64,000 nucleotides of DNA, from NCBI GenBank assembly GCA_051252415.1, contig JBPOGA010000015.1, positions 33,657 to 97,656 on the forward strand, given 5' to 3'. Below, one piece after another: positions 17,182 to 26,632 of this stretch. Each line of letters starts with the position of its first letter. The stretch's first letter is position 1. The stretch is from JBPOFY01 sp051252415. Its GTDB lineage: Bacteria > Verrucomicrobiota > Verrucomicrobiia > Opitutales > Coraliomargaritaceae. The notes below the pieces were generated by a model. The model saw nothing but the letters and a program-made list of their open reading frames with translations, was not told the DNA's origin and made no database searches. A program made the translations under genes and the position numbers.

Positions 17182-20100
17182 CTAGCTAAGGGCAACAGAC
17201 AAGCGCTGACCTGCGTCTACTGTGACTCCATCATTAAACTTCAGCACATAGCGTTCGGCCTCAGAGCTAAAGATCACATCCACCAGCTGGTCATCGAGCT
17301 CAACCTTCGCCCTCTTGGCTGCAACACCACTCACCTTGTCCAAGGCAAGCTCCTTCAATTGCAAACGACCATAATTAATTTCCAAACCAGCAACTTGCTG
17401 TCCGGACGTAACCTTCTGTGTAAAACGTCCCCAGCCTTCCGCGGTGGTAAAAGCCGCGCGGAAGTCCTCTGGGGTCAATTTCGGACCAAAGCCCAATTTG
17501 CCCTCTGGGCCATCGTATTTATAGCCGCAGGCGGCCATGTAGGCACCGTAGCTGGCCATTGCGCGTGAGTAGTGATCGGAACATTCGATCTCGTTATAAG
17601 GATTTCGCTTATCCGGGGTATAACGATCGTAGATCGCTTTACCGATAGCCAAGCCTTCTTCGAGCATACCTTCCCAGATCATATGCGCGGCGACCTGCCA
17701 CTCGAATCCCGTCATGCACTCGTTAAGATAACCTGCGTAACTTGGTTTACCGCTCTTCGGTTCAATCTTTCCATTTGGGAAACTGCACATCACCAATCCA
17801 GCATCACCCGCAGCGGCATACCAGCGACCATTCGTCATAGCTTTACGGAAGGCACCCACATCAGGTGTGAAATTATACTTCCAAAGTGCTTCGAGTGACT
17901 TCCGAATTTTGTCTTTCGGCAAGATGGGATCGATACCGACATTGGGCAACCAGGAGTCACCCAGTATCTGATCAATATGACAGCCATTGGTGGAGCCGTG
18001 CATTTGCTTATCGTTGGCCGGGGGCTTGTGTATGAAGTATCCGAACTCCTCGTTCCATAATTGGTCTATCATAGCAGGCGCGCCTTTAGTAACGATGCCC
18101 TCATAGCGCGCAGCTACGGCAGGCTCATTCATCTGACGAGCCATCACCGCGGAGGCTTTGAGGGAGGCATGGTAAAGGTTGATCAACCAATGCACCTGCC
18201 CATACCAAGGTTCGTCCAAGGTGTTATGCTGCGCACCTGCGAGCATACCGTCTTCTTCAGGGTCCCACTTCTGAATGACGTGATCCATGGAGCGCTTCAC
18301 GCGCTCCCAGATACTTTCAAGAAAGCTGTAGTCGGCCGTCATTTGACTCTCGCGCAGCACACGTAAAATCGTCCCGCAGTTGCCATCAATCGCATCACCA
18401 AAACGTGCCGCATTGTGGCGGTGGCGAATGCTTCCGCTTTTGGGGTCGAAACCACGGTCATATTCGACCTTCTCGCGACACTCGCGCTCAATCGCTGGGA
18501 ATATTCGCGCAAGCCCTTGCGCATAATGCCAGACGTGGGTGCAGTTGCCTGGGCAGCATTTTACACCCTCATCGAAGTCATAAAAGTCATCGTCCTCTCC
18601 AACAGCTAAGCGCTGCCCCATTTGAGTTTGCACACAATCGAGTGTGACGAAAGTGCGCTCTAGAAACCAATACGGCAGGGTCGAATCATACCAAGTATCG
18701 ACCCAAGATTGCGTCGTGCGATGCAGCTCAGTCTCCTTCTTCGCAACGGTCGCGGCGGCAGACGCAGCGGTCGGCCAAAGTGTCGCGTAATGATTCTTCT
18801 CTCGGCTACCGGCAATACGCGCGAAACGCTTATTATAAACAACGTTTGGGAAGCGCCATGATAAGGTAAAGGCGACTGCTTTCGATTCTCCTGGCTTTAG
18901 AATAAGCTTACTACCGAGTGAGGCATAAGCGGACTCGTTCATCGCGCGCGAGTGAGACGCCCCACTCTCGGGCGCCACTCCTGAGTTGAAGATGCCTGCG
19001 TGATCTGGAACGCTTCGAGCGAGATCAACGATCGTGGGGCTTTCATCACCGAGTAGTCCGAGAGCGATCCCACCGTAATCGGCGGCAAGTGCTAGCTTCG
19101 AAGATTCATTTGAACCACCCGGATGGCTTGAAAATTCAATTTGATCGACCTCGACATGTCCCCATCCGCCCGAGGATTGATCACTAATTTCAATATGAGC
19201 TTGTTTGCCAGCAAGTGACTTCACGTCCCAAGTCGACCATTCCATATCATCGGAATCCTTGCCAGTTGTCGAATGCACCCGTTTGCCGTCAACCCATAGG
19301 CTGACGGTGAGCGCTTCCTTATCGTTTCCACCACCCATTAAGAAATTGATGTATGGCTTGGTAATGTTAAAGGTCGGTGAAGTTAATTTACCAGTCGGCT
19401 TGTCACTTCTAGCGTAAGAATTGGCGACTCTCTTTCCGCGGACACCCGTCAACTTCTGGCCACCGCTTTTACCAGAAGGGCGTTTCCCGAACGCAGTGCC
19501 TTCGATCTCCCAGCCTTTATAATTCTTGCCTTCAAAATCTGCGAAGACTTCGACATCAGCATCTGTGCGACCATCTCCGAAACTGGTCGAGCATTCGACC
19601 GCCGAGATGCCCTCAAGCTCTCGATACACTGCAAGCTTCTTCCCTGGAGCCCCCTTACCGGATTTTGCATTCGAGATGTTTTCAATCCAACCTGCGATAT
19701 CAACTTCTTGATCACTCGAACTTGTATTCGAAACTTTGTAACGCATCACTATTACGGGATAGCTGGAATCATCACGATTCAGAGGAATGAACGGCGTGTA
19801 AGCTTTTAGCTGGACGTCCACCGGACAAGTCGCATCGGAATAGTCGACCGTCGCCATCGGATATTGATTGGTGAAAGTTACATTTGAAAAACCTTTCGAA
19901 TCGAGCGTATAGGTTTTCCCGCCCACCTGCAGTGCGAAGCCTTGGCTCATGGGTGACTGCGCGACATCTGGCTCAAGATAGCGTGGCCCTTTACCCGTAT
20001 TCTTTTTATCTAGCGCTCCGTCCAAGTTCCAATGCCATAGCTGCCCGTCACCACCGAGATAAACTTGGCCCGTGCAGATACCATTGATCGGCATGCCGAT

Positions 20101-20343
20101 GTATTTCAGATCGGCACCCTTAGCCGTGAGTGCTTGCCCACGCGCGTAGAGACTCTTAATCCAGTCCACACTCAGCTTCTTATTAGCGGGTATGATTTTA
20201 TCAAAGTCCGAAGCGGAGAACGGCCCCGCCATGACATTGATGCGACTCGCCATAAGCATCGCAGCGGTCATACCACCTACTCGAAGAAAATCACGACGGC
20301 CAAGATCAAACTCACTCATATCGGATGAATTTTGCTTTGTCAT
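17182..20343 (-). CDS. GH116 (DUF608) glycosidase with inserted beta-sandwich module
   Basis: 1053 residues. A Tat signal (GRRDFLRVGG, about 16-25) precedes the GH116 N-terminal beta domain and the (alpha/alpha)6 catalytic domain. Family members cleave beta-glucosides, beta-xylosides or beta-GlcNAc. Recognisable blocks are GNCTHVWHYAQG (about 598-608), CHIDQILGDSW (about 786-796, likely containing the acid/base Asp as in the DQxxGxxW of GBA2-type enzymes), ECMTGFEWQVAAHM and NEIECSDHYSRAMASYG near the C-terminus. Unlike its neighbour it has an extra ~147-residue insert (about 263-409: FADFEGKNYKGWEIEGTAFG to GGWGHVEVDQIEF) of the kind attached to levanases and other secreted hydrolases, probably sugar-binding. 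It lies 10 bp after the related GH116 gene. Last gene of the long operon. Confidence 0.9.
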   Translation of the reverse strand: MTKQNSSDMSEFDLGRRDFLRVGGMTAAMLMASRINVMAGPFSASDFDKIIPANKKLSVDWIKSLYARGQALTAKGADLKYIGMPINGICTGQVYLGGDGQLWHWNLDGALDKKNTGKGPRYLEPDVAQSPMSQGFALQVGGKTYTLDSKGFSNVTFTNQYPMATVDYSDATCPVDVQLKAYTPFIPLNRDDSSYPVIVMRYKVSNTSSSDQEVDIAGWIENISNAKSGKGAPGKKLAVYRELEGISAVECSTSFGDGRTDADVEVFADFEGKNYKGWEIEGTAFGKRPSGKSGGQKLTGVRGKRVANSYARSDKPTGKLTSPTFNITKPYINFLMGGGNDKEALTVSLWVDGKRVHSTTGKDSDDMEWSTWDVKSLAGKQAHIEISDQSSGGWGHVEVDQIEFSSHPGGSNESSKLALAADYGGIALGLLGDESPTIVDLARSVPDHAGIFNSGVAPESGASHSRAMNESAYASLGSKLILKPGESKAVAFTLSWRFPNVVYNKRFARIAGSREKNHYATLWPTAASAAATVAKKETELHRTTQSWVDTWYDSTLPYWFLERTFVTLDCVQTQMGQRLAVGEDDDFYDFDEGVKCCPGNCTHVWHYAQGLARIFPAIERECREKVEYDRGFDPKSGSIRHRHNAARFGDAIDGNCGTILRVLRESQMTADYSFLESIWERVKRSMDHVIQKWDPEEDGMLAGAQHNTLDEPWYGQVHWLINLYHASLKASAVMARQMNEPAVAARYEGIVTKGAPAMIDQLWNEEFGYFIHKPPANDKQMHGSTNGCHIDQILGDSWLPNVGIDPILPKDKIRKSLEALWKYNFTPDVGAFRKAMTNGRWYAAAGDAGLVMCSFPNGKIEPKSGKPSYAGYLNECMTGFEWQVAAHMIWEGMLEEGLAIGKAIYDRYTPDKRNPYNEIECSDHYSRAMASYGAYMAACGYKYDGPEGKLGFGPKLTPEDFRAAFTTAEGWGRFTQKVTSGQQVAGLEINYGRLQLKELALDKVSGVAAKRAKVELDDQLVDVIFSSEAERYVLKFNDGVTVDAGQRLSVALS

Positions 20344-20353
20344 AATTTAAGCC

Positions 20354-22996
20354 TTAGCTCAGCGCTACAGACAAACGCTGCCCCTTATTGATCGTAACGC
20401 CAGATTCAAACTTCATAACATAACGATCCATCTTGGACCTAAAGCTTACGTCAACCGACTTGCCGTCGAGTTCAACTTTTACGCCGTTGGCTGCAACACC
20501 ACTTGCCTTGTCCAAGGTCAATTCCTTCAACTGCAAACGACCGTATTGAATTTCCAAACCAGCAACTTGCTGCCCAGAAGCAACCTTCTGTGAAAAGCGC
20601 CCCCAGCCTTCAGCCGTCGTAAATGCCGCTCGGAAGTCTTCCGGACTCAACTTTGGGCCGAAGCGAAGCTTCGCCTCAGGACCGTCATAGGAGTAACCAC
20701 AGGCCGCAAGGTATGTGCCATAACTAGCCATCGCTCGGGAGTAATGGTCGGAGCATTCGATTTCATTATACGGGTTTCGTTTATCGGCGGAGTAACGATC
20801 ATAGATGGCTTTACCAATGGCCATTGGTTCCTCGACCATGCCTTCGCGAAGCATGTGTGCGGCGACTTGCCATTCGAAACCGGTCATGCACTCATTGAGA
20901 TAGCCCGCATAGTTCTTGTTACCGCTCTTTGGTTCAACCTTGCCGTGCGGAAAACTGGTCATCACCAGACCGGCATCTCCCGGCCCCGCATACCAACGCC
21001 CTTCCTTCATGACCTTACGGAACGCTCCGACATCTGGAGTGAAGTTATACTTCCAAAGCGACTGAAGTGCCTGACGAGCCTTGTCTCTCGGTAAGACCGG
21101 ATCGAGCCCGACTTCATACAACCAACTATCACCAAGCACTTGGTCAATGTGGCAACCGTTCGTCGAACCGTGCATTTGCGTTTCATCCTGTGGCGGAATA
21201 TGGACAAAGTAACCGAAGTCCTCATTCCATAATTGTTTCACCATGGCTGGTGCACCCTTGGCGATAATCGCCTCGTAACGATCAGCCACCGCAGCTTGTT
21301 TCATTTGGCGAGCCATCACTGCAGCTGCACGAAGCGCAGCGTGATAGGTATTGATCAGCCAAGGCACTCGACCATACCAAGGCTCATCAAGCGTGTTATG
21401 TTGAGCTCCAGTTAGGATGCCATCTTCGTCGGCATCCCATTCCTTAATCACAAAATCCATAGACAGCTTTACGCGATCCCAAATGCTAGCAAGGAAGCTG
21501 TAATCCGTTGTCATCTGGCTCTCTCTAAGCACACGTAGAATGGTGCCACAGGTGCCATCGAGTGCATCGTCGCGTCCTTTTGCTCCGTCTCTCATCGAGT
21601 AGCGGAAATAGACCATGCCATTCTTTTCGTCGAAACCATGACCATACTCAATTCGGTCGCGACACTCGCGTTCGATCTCGGGGAAAATCCGTGCAAGGCC
21701 TTGTGCGTAGTTCCAAACGTGAGTGCAGTTACCAGGGCAGCAACGAACACCTTCTTCCATGTTATAAATGTCTTCTTTTTCTCCCTTGGGATATACTCGC
21801 TGCACCATCTGCGTTTGCATGCAGTCGATCGGAATAAAGGCACGCTCCAAGAACCAATATGGCAAACTAGAGTCATACCATGTATCGACCCATTGCTTCG
21901 TCGTTCCATAAAGTTCGCTCTCGCGAGAAGCTACCTGAGCAGCAGCCTCTGCAGCGCTCGGCCATTGTGTCGCGTAGTGATAGCGGCCAGGTGAGACACC
22001 TTTTCGGCCAAATCTGGTGCCGTAGCTCACATTAGGCATACGCCAAGAAACCGCAAACGATACAGTCTGAGATTCACCTGGCTGCAGCGCCAACTTTCGA
22101 CCAATGGAAGCAGCGGCACTCTCACCTGTTGTGGCCTTGTTGCCTTCTTTAAATACGCCATCAACATCTGGTGTGGTCTTATTTACATCGACAAAATCGG
22201 GCGTCTCGCCACCAAAAATACCTAGCGCTATACGATTTCCATCTTTACCCGCACCAGTGCACTCGACAGTAGCAATGTCTTCAAGGTGACGGTAGGCGCT
22301 CGTTTTGGCGCCCTTCCCCACCCACTGATTATTAATCCACCCAGCAATAGCGACCTCTTGTGGCTCCGATGAACTGTTCGTCACGGTGTAACGCATAACG
22401 ATCACCGGGTATTCGGATTCGTCGCGGTTTAATGGAATAAAGGGTGAATAACCTTCAAGCTGCACTTTAACCGGACATGCATCGTCGGCATAATCAACCA
22501 AAGCCATCGGGTATTGATTCGTAAAAGTAACATCGCTGAAGCCTTCGGAGTTCAACAAGTGTGTTTTGCCATTCACCTGTAGCGCAAAGCCCTGCCCAGC
22601 TAGCCCCTTGGCAGTCATTGGCTTCATGTAAGTCAGCCCCTTCGGGTTGTTTTCCTTACGTTTCTCGGCAGTCAAATTCCAATACCAGAGTTCACCATCG
22701 CCACTGAGGTAAACTTGTCCCGTCCCCATACCGCCGATCGGCATGCCAATGTAATCGACTGCGCCGGCCTTAACTGTGGTCGCTTTGCCGCGTGCATACA
22801 GGCTTTTGATCCAGTCTGCACTCAGCTTCTTGTCGGCGGGTATGATCTTATCAAAGTCCTTCGGATCAAAAGGCCCCGCCATGACATTGATACGACTCGC
22901 CATGAGCATGGCTGCGGTGAGGCCTGTTGCCTTTAAAAAGTCACGACGTGGAACCATTAGCCCGTCAGCAGTAGTTGTATCAATTTTGTTTTTCAT
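20354..22996 (-). CDS. GH116 (DUF608) glycosidase
   Basis: 880 residues, colinear with the downstream GH116 paralogue except for the insert. Tat signal VPRRDFLKATG (about 15-25), with the following segment MLMASRINVMAGPF identical in both proteins. Catalytic-domain blocks are CCPGNCTHVWNYAQG (about 415-429), CHIDQVLGDSW (about 612-622) and NEIECSDHYSRAMASYG near the C-terminus. Length is typical for bacterial GH116. The position that I would align with the nucleophile loop of GBA2-type enzymes is rearranged into a Cys-rich GVRCCPGNC motif, so specificity and even mechanism should not be assumed. It sits 47 bp after a sulfatase, suggesting action on desulfated oligosaccharides. Confidence 0.9.
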   Translation of the reverse strand: MKNKIDTTTADGLMVPRRDFLKATGLTAAMLMASRINVMAGPFDPKDFDKIIPADKKLSADWIKSLYARGKATTVKAGAVDYIGMPIGGMGTGQVYLSGDGELWYWNLTAEKRKENNPKGLTYMKPMTAKGLAGQGFALQVNGKTHLLNSEGFSDVTFTNQYPMALVDYADDACPVKVQLEGYSPFIPLNRDESEYPVIVMRYTVTNSSSEPQEVAIAGWINNQWVGKGAKTSAYRHLEDIATVECTGAGKDGNRIALGIFGGETPDFVDVNKTTPDVDGVFKEGNKATTGESAAASIGRKLALQPGESQTVSFAVSWRMPNVSYGTRFGRKGVSPGRYHYATQWPSAAEAAAQVASRESELYGTTKQWVDTWYDSSLPYWFLERAFIPIDCMQTQMVQRVYPKGEKEDIYNMEEGVRCCPGNCTHVWNYAQGLARIFPEIERECRDRIEYGHGFDEKNGMVYFRYSMRDGAKGRDDALDGTCGTILRVLRESQMTTDYSFLASIWDRVKLSMDFVIKEWDADEDGILTGAQHNTLDEPWYGRVPWLINTYHAALRAAAVMARQMKQAAVADRYEAIIAKGAPAMVKQLWNEDFGYFVHIPPQDETQMHGSTNGCHIDQVLGDSWLYEVGLDPVLPRDKARQALQSLWKYNFTPDVGAFRKVMKEGRWYAGPGDAGLVMTSFPHGKVEPKSGNKNYAGYLNECMTGFEWQVAAHMLREGMVEEPMAIGKAIYDRYSADKRNPYNEIECSDHYSRAMASYGTYLAACGYSYDGPEAKLRFGPKLSPEDFRAAFTTAEGWGRFSQKVASGQQVAGLEIQYGRLQLKELTLDKASGVAANGVKVELDGKSVDVSFRSKMDRYVMKFESGVTINKGQRLSVALS

Positions 22997-23042
22997 CGGT
23001 ATTCGTGAGTATTCTACTTAAAGTTTCTATGAACGAGATGTC

Positions 23043-24479
23043 CTACTTCGCCTGACTCATTTTCCATTTCTTATATTTGGCGATTCCTGGACGCTTCTTT
23101 CCTTTGTCGAAAAAACGTGCACCTGAGCCAATCGTTCCAGCGCTTCCTAATTCAGCTTTAGCCTGCTCAACTTGCTTCATAAGGCGTTCAACAATCTCTG
23201 GATGTTGTGCAGCAATATTGGTCGTTTCGCCAATATCATTATTCATATCATATAACTCTAGCGTATCCACTGCATGAATATGTCGTGCCCACCAATTCAT
23301 CCACTGCGGCGTCTCACTACGTGGTAAGACAAGCTTCCAACGTGCATCTCGAATCGCCTGCAGATCCGTGTAGCAGTAATAGTAATAATACTCATGCGGC
23401 GACTCCTGAGTTTCTCCTGAAAGCAGTGGCATCAAATCTCTGCCATCAATTGTCAAATCTGCTGGCAAGGTCTCACCCGCCAAACCAGCAAATGTGGGTA
23501 ACAAGTCCATCGTGGTCACGATTGCGTCCGATGTGATGCCTGCAGGAATTTTCCCAGGCCAGCGTGCAATAAAAGGCACACGTGGACCACCCTCCCAAGA
23601 CTTCATTTTTGCACCGCGCAATGGGTCTGCACTGCCGCCATGGTCGCCAATCTCTTCTTCGATCCAAGGCCCATTATCCGACACAAAGATAATCAGTGTT
23701 TTCTCATCGAGCTCTAAGTCTTTAAGCGTTTTCAAGATCTCTCCCATGCTCCAATCGAGCTCCTCAATCACATCGCCATACAAACCGCCAGCAGACTTGC
23801 CGCGAAACTTATCGGAAACACCGAGTGGCACGTGTGGCATATTATGTGCGAGATATAGAAAGAATGGATGCTCCTTATTCTCCGTTATAAACTGGATCGC
23901 TTCTTCGGTATACCAAGTGGTCAGCTGGTCCATTTCCTCTTGTTCTATTCCCTCAACGACCACCTCGTTATTTCGCATCAGAAATGCGCGAAAGGTCGAA
24001 TCCTCAATCATCTTCTTCGGACCATTAAATTTGGGCGTCCCAAAGAAATAATCAAAGCCCTGACTGTTTGGGTCTCCTTGAGTTTTCGCCTCACCCGCAT
24101 GCCACTTTCCCAGTATCGCAGAAGTATAACCAGCTGGTTTGAGCACTTCGGGAATCATGAGCTCTTTGGTATGTGGAATCGTATGCAAGGCCTTCCGGTT
24201 TCTAGGCTCACCGATACGAATGGGATAGCTCCCTGTCATCAAAGCCGAGCGACTTGGACCACATACCGGAGAACCCACATACGCGCTCGTAAAGCGCATA
24301 CCTTCCGCCGCCATTCGATCGAAGTTTGGTGTCTTCACAACATTCGAACCGTAAACGCCGACATCATTATAGCCCTGATCATCTGTCAGGAATACAATAA
24401 TGTTGGGCTTATCTGCTGCTGATAGCAGTGAGGCGAGTGACAAGCTTATCGCAATCAACGCGTTTTTTAAGTTTAGCAT
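23043..24479 (-). CDS. Type I (S1 family) sulfatase, CGPSR motif
   Basis: 478 residues from the ATG at 24479 (a TTG two codons earlier also exists). Signal peptide 1-22; metal pair D33-D34 in LTDDQGYND; formylglycine C73 in CGPSR; GKWHAGE near residue 125; SDNGPW later. It is paralogous to the sulfatase at 26633-28069: both have GLYGDVIEELD and an unusual basic lysine-rich tail (here GKKRPGIAKYKKWKMSQAK). Such a tail is absent from the other sulfatases in the window. It lies between the transporter gene (30 bp upstream) and the GH116 pair (47 bp downstream). Confidence 0.93.
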   Translation of the reverse strand: MLNLKNALIAISLSLASLLSAADKPNIIVFLTDDQGYNDVGVYGSNVVKTPNFDRMAAEGMRFTSAYVGSPVCGPSRSALMTGSYPIRIGEPRNRKALHTIPHTKELMIPEVLKPAGYTSAILGKWHAGEAKTQGDPNSQGFDYFFGTPKFNGPKKMIEDSTFRAFLMRNNEVVVEGIEQEEMDQLTTWYTEEAIQFITENKEHPFFLYLAHNMPHVPLGVSDKFRGKSAGGLYGDVIEELDWSMGEILKTLKDLELDEKTLIIFVSDNGPWIEEEIGDHGGSADPLRGAKMKSWEGGPRVPFIARWPGKIPAGITSDAIVTTMDLLPTFAGLAGETLPADLTIDGRDLMPLLSGETQESPHEYYYYYCYTDLQAIRDARWKLVLPRSETPQWMNWWARHIHAVDTLELYDMNNDIGETTNIAAQHPEIVERLMKQVEQAKAELGSAGTIGSGARFFDKGKKRPGIAKYKKWKMSQAK

Positions 24480-24509
24480 CGCCAAAATTTTGCTCCTAAA
24501 TTCTTTGCT

Positions 24510-25775
24510 TCACACAGGAAGGTCGACTTCTTCACGCTCATGCTTTCTGCCTAAGTAAATTCCGATAGCACCCAAAAGTAGCGACACGGCAACCCCGACA
24601 TATAATAGCTGAGTCACTCCTAAGTTGAGCCAACCATCACCTAAGAGTGCAATAATCCAGATCCAAAACACATCGCCGCCGCGATACACTGCGACGTCAA
24701 TAATCGGCTTCGTTTTAAACCGCGCTTCTGTATCCACAGCGGTGTAGAGAATCTCGCGACTCGGCCGAGTGATCGCATAGTTACCTGCCCGACGTGTCAC
24801 CTGCAATGCAAGGACAAGCATAATTGCAGGATTTAAGCTCAGTAATATCAGAAGCAATGCCACAACGATCGGAACCAGTCCTAACGAAGTTGGAATCCCA
24901 AATCGTTGAGCAATACGATTGGTAACAAAAATACCCAGTATGATAGTGAGGATATTTGTGGCGAGCTCAACGCTACCCAAAAGGGCTTTGCGATCGGCTC
25001 TAGCGTAATCAATAAGCAAATCTGTCTGTATGGAATATAAGAATGCGCTCACGCCAGTGAACACGAAAATGAAGGCGGCGATCCCCAAGAGTCTCTTATG
25101 CGTGATAAACTCTTGAAAGCCTGAGAATGGATTCGGATTTAGCTTAACTTTAGAAAGGTCTCCTTTGCCATTTTTTGTAAACTCTTTATTGAGCAAATGA
25201 ATGAGTGGAAGCGTCAGAAGCAACGATCCCGCAGCAACAAGCAGAATGTTGTCCACGCTCATGTTTTTGGCGAGCAGGATGACTAGCAAAGGTCCGCAGA
25301 TTGCTCCAGCGCTCGCACCTGTATTAATAAAACCAAACAGCCGCTTACTCTCTTCTCTATTATATTCCTGTGAAATGAAACTCCAGAAGACTGAAATGTG
25401 AAAGAGACTAAACACACTCGTCCAGACATAGAAAATCTTACCTAAAAGTGTAACTGAAACGCCTGACTTAAAGGCCGCAAAAATCCCTATAAAGGTCATC
25501 GCGAAGAACACAAAGACCCCAGGCACCAAAGCACGCAGACGAATCTTAGAGGCCAGAATATTATAAATAGAAACCGCTATCGTTGAGACAATGAAGGTAT
25601 AGGTCCATTGCTGGGCTAAACTCACGTCCCCCCAATCACTGGGAAGCGCATCTCGCACAGGCTTCATAATCATGTAGGAAGCCATCAAAATGAAGATGAA
25701 CAGAAAAGAAGTCAGCGCAGACTTAAGCTCGTGTGGCTTAATGTTTGTCGACTTAGAAATGAGGGCAGAAAGCAT
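24510..25775 (-). CDS. NTT-like (nucleotide transporter superfamily) membrane transporter
   Basis: 421 residues with about eleven to twelve hydrophobic segments and short loops. Residues ~40-50 read MIMKPVRDALP, matching the signature of the bacterial branch of the ATP/ADP (Npt/TLC-type) transporter family, and FGFINTGASAGAICGPLL (about 145-162) is also typical of it. Classical members exchange nucleotides, but free-living bacteria carry many homologues of unknown substrate. Its place in an operon with an SDR, sulfatases and two GH116 enzymes suggests import of a product of that pathway. That substrate is inference. It is the only transporter-like membrane carrier in the window. Confidence 0.75.
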   Translation of the reverse strand: MLSALISKSTNIKPHELKSALTSFLFIFILMASYMIMKPVRDALPSDWGDVSLAQQWTYTFIVSTIAVSIYNILASKIRLRALVPGVFVFFAMTFIGIFAAFKSGVSVTLLGKIFYVWTSVFSLFHISVFWSFISQEYNREESKRLFGFINTGASAGAICGPLLVILLAKNMSVDNILLVAAGSLLLTLPLIHLLNKEFTKNGKGDLSKVKLNPNPFSGFQEFITHKRLLGIAAFIFVFTGVSAFLYSIQTDLLIDYARADRKALLGSVELATNILTIILGIFVTNRIAQRFGIPTSLGLVPIVVALLLILLSLNPAIMLVLALQVTRRAGNYAITRPSREILYTAVDTEARFKTKPIIDVAVYRGGDVFWIWIIALLGDGWLNLGVTQLLYVGVAVSLLLGAIGIYLGRKHEREEVDLPV

Positions 25776-25818
25776 TATATCGTATATTTGGGTATGACTG
25801 AGAAACTGATGACTTTAA

Positions 25819-26616
25819 TTACCAAGGGAGCTCTTTGCCATCGTAATACCAAAAACCACCATTGTGCTTTTCCGTGAGGCCTTCGATAAGGGTTTTCACC
25901 TTATTCATACTTTCCTCAGGGCTCAACTTAGCTTGCTTACCACCCATGTCGGTTTGATTATGCCCTGGAGCAATCGCTACAACGATCGAGTTTCGCAGAG
26001 CTTTGTCTGCTGACATGATAGTTACCGCACGATTGACCGCGGTTTTACTGATACGATAGCCGTATGCCCTAGCACTGCGTGATTGATTAATAATACCCGA
26101 TCGGCTGGAGATCACAATGACCTTCGGCTGCTTCGAAGCGAGGAGGTTTGGTATTAGGCCTTGTGTGACAAATATCGGGCCAGCCGAGTTCACTGCGAAG
26201 CAATCAAGCACCTCACTGCGTGTAAGCTCTTTGAGTGATACTGCCTTCTCATTCTCACTGCCAAGACCGAGAGTTGGTCCAAAGTAGCCAGCATTATTGA
26301 CTAAGATATCTATGACTTTTCCATCTAAAGCTTTAGAAAGGGCCTTAATACTTTCATCAGAAGTCACATCGAGTGCTAACACTTCGTCGGCGACTTCTTT
26401 CAACTCTGTCGCTCTTTCAGGAGAACGTGCGGTTCCGATAACATAGTAATCGTCGGCAGCAAATTGCTTACTAAGCTCTAAACCTAGACCACGATTGGCC
26501 CCCGTTATCAGAACCGTTTTTTGCTCTGCATTTCCTACAGCAAGACTGCTAAGGAATAAGCATGTGATGAGTAGCTTACCGAATAAGCTGCGATGTGTGA
26601 GTGTTCTATTTTTCAT
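25819..26616 (-). CDS. Short-chain dehydrogenase/reductase with signal peptide
   Basis: 265 residues. A classical SDR: TGANRGLG (38-45) for NAD(P) binding, NNAG (107-110), active-site Ser in VISSRSG (170/171) and Y187-R-I-S-K191. The ending FWYYDGKELPW is typical of the C-factor-like SDR subgroup. Unusually, a convincing Sec signal (basic N-terminus, hydrophobic residues 13-27, small residues before E31) precedes the Rossmann fold, and no internal ATG lies before it. Export of a pyridine-nucleotide enzyme is rare and would require a tightly held cofactor. Neighbours are a sulfatase (16 bp upstream) and the transporter (43 bp downstream). Substrate unknown, probably a sugar or sugar-derived carbonyl. 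Confidence 0.88.
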   Translation of the reverse strand: MKNRTLTHRSLFGKLLITCLFLSSLAVGNAEQKTVLITGANRGLGLELSKQFAADDYYVIGTARSPERATELKEVADEVLALDVTSDESIKALSKALDGKVIDILVNNAGYFGPTLGLGSENEKAVSLKELTRSEVLDCFAVNSAGPIFVTQGLIPNLLASKQPKVIVISSRSGIINQSRSARAYGYRISKTAVNRAVTIMSADKALRNSIVVAIAPGHNQTDMGGKQAKLSPEESMNKVKTLIEGLTEKHNGGFWYYDGKELPW

Positions 26617-26632
26617 GGTATTATTAATTAAA

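Noticed and set aside
23494..24051. Long plus-strand frames opposite sulfatase genes (also 27257-27697, 32464-33072, 53516-54241)
   Set aside because: They lie antisense to conserved sulfatase or GH97 sequence and have unlikely composition; shadows of the real genes.
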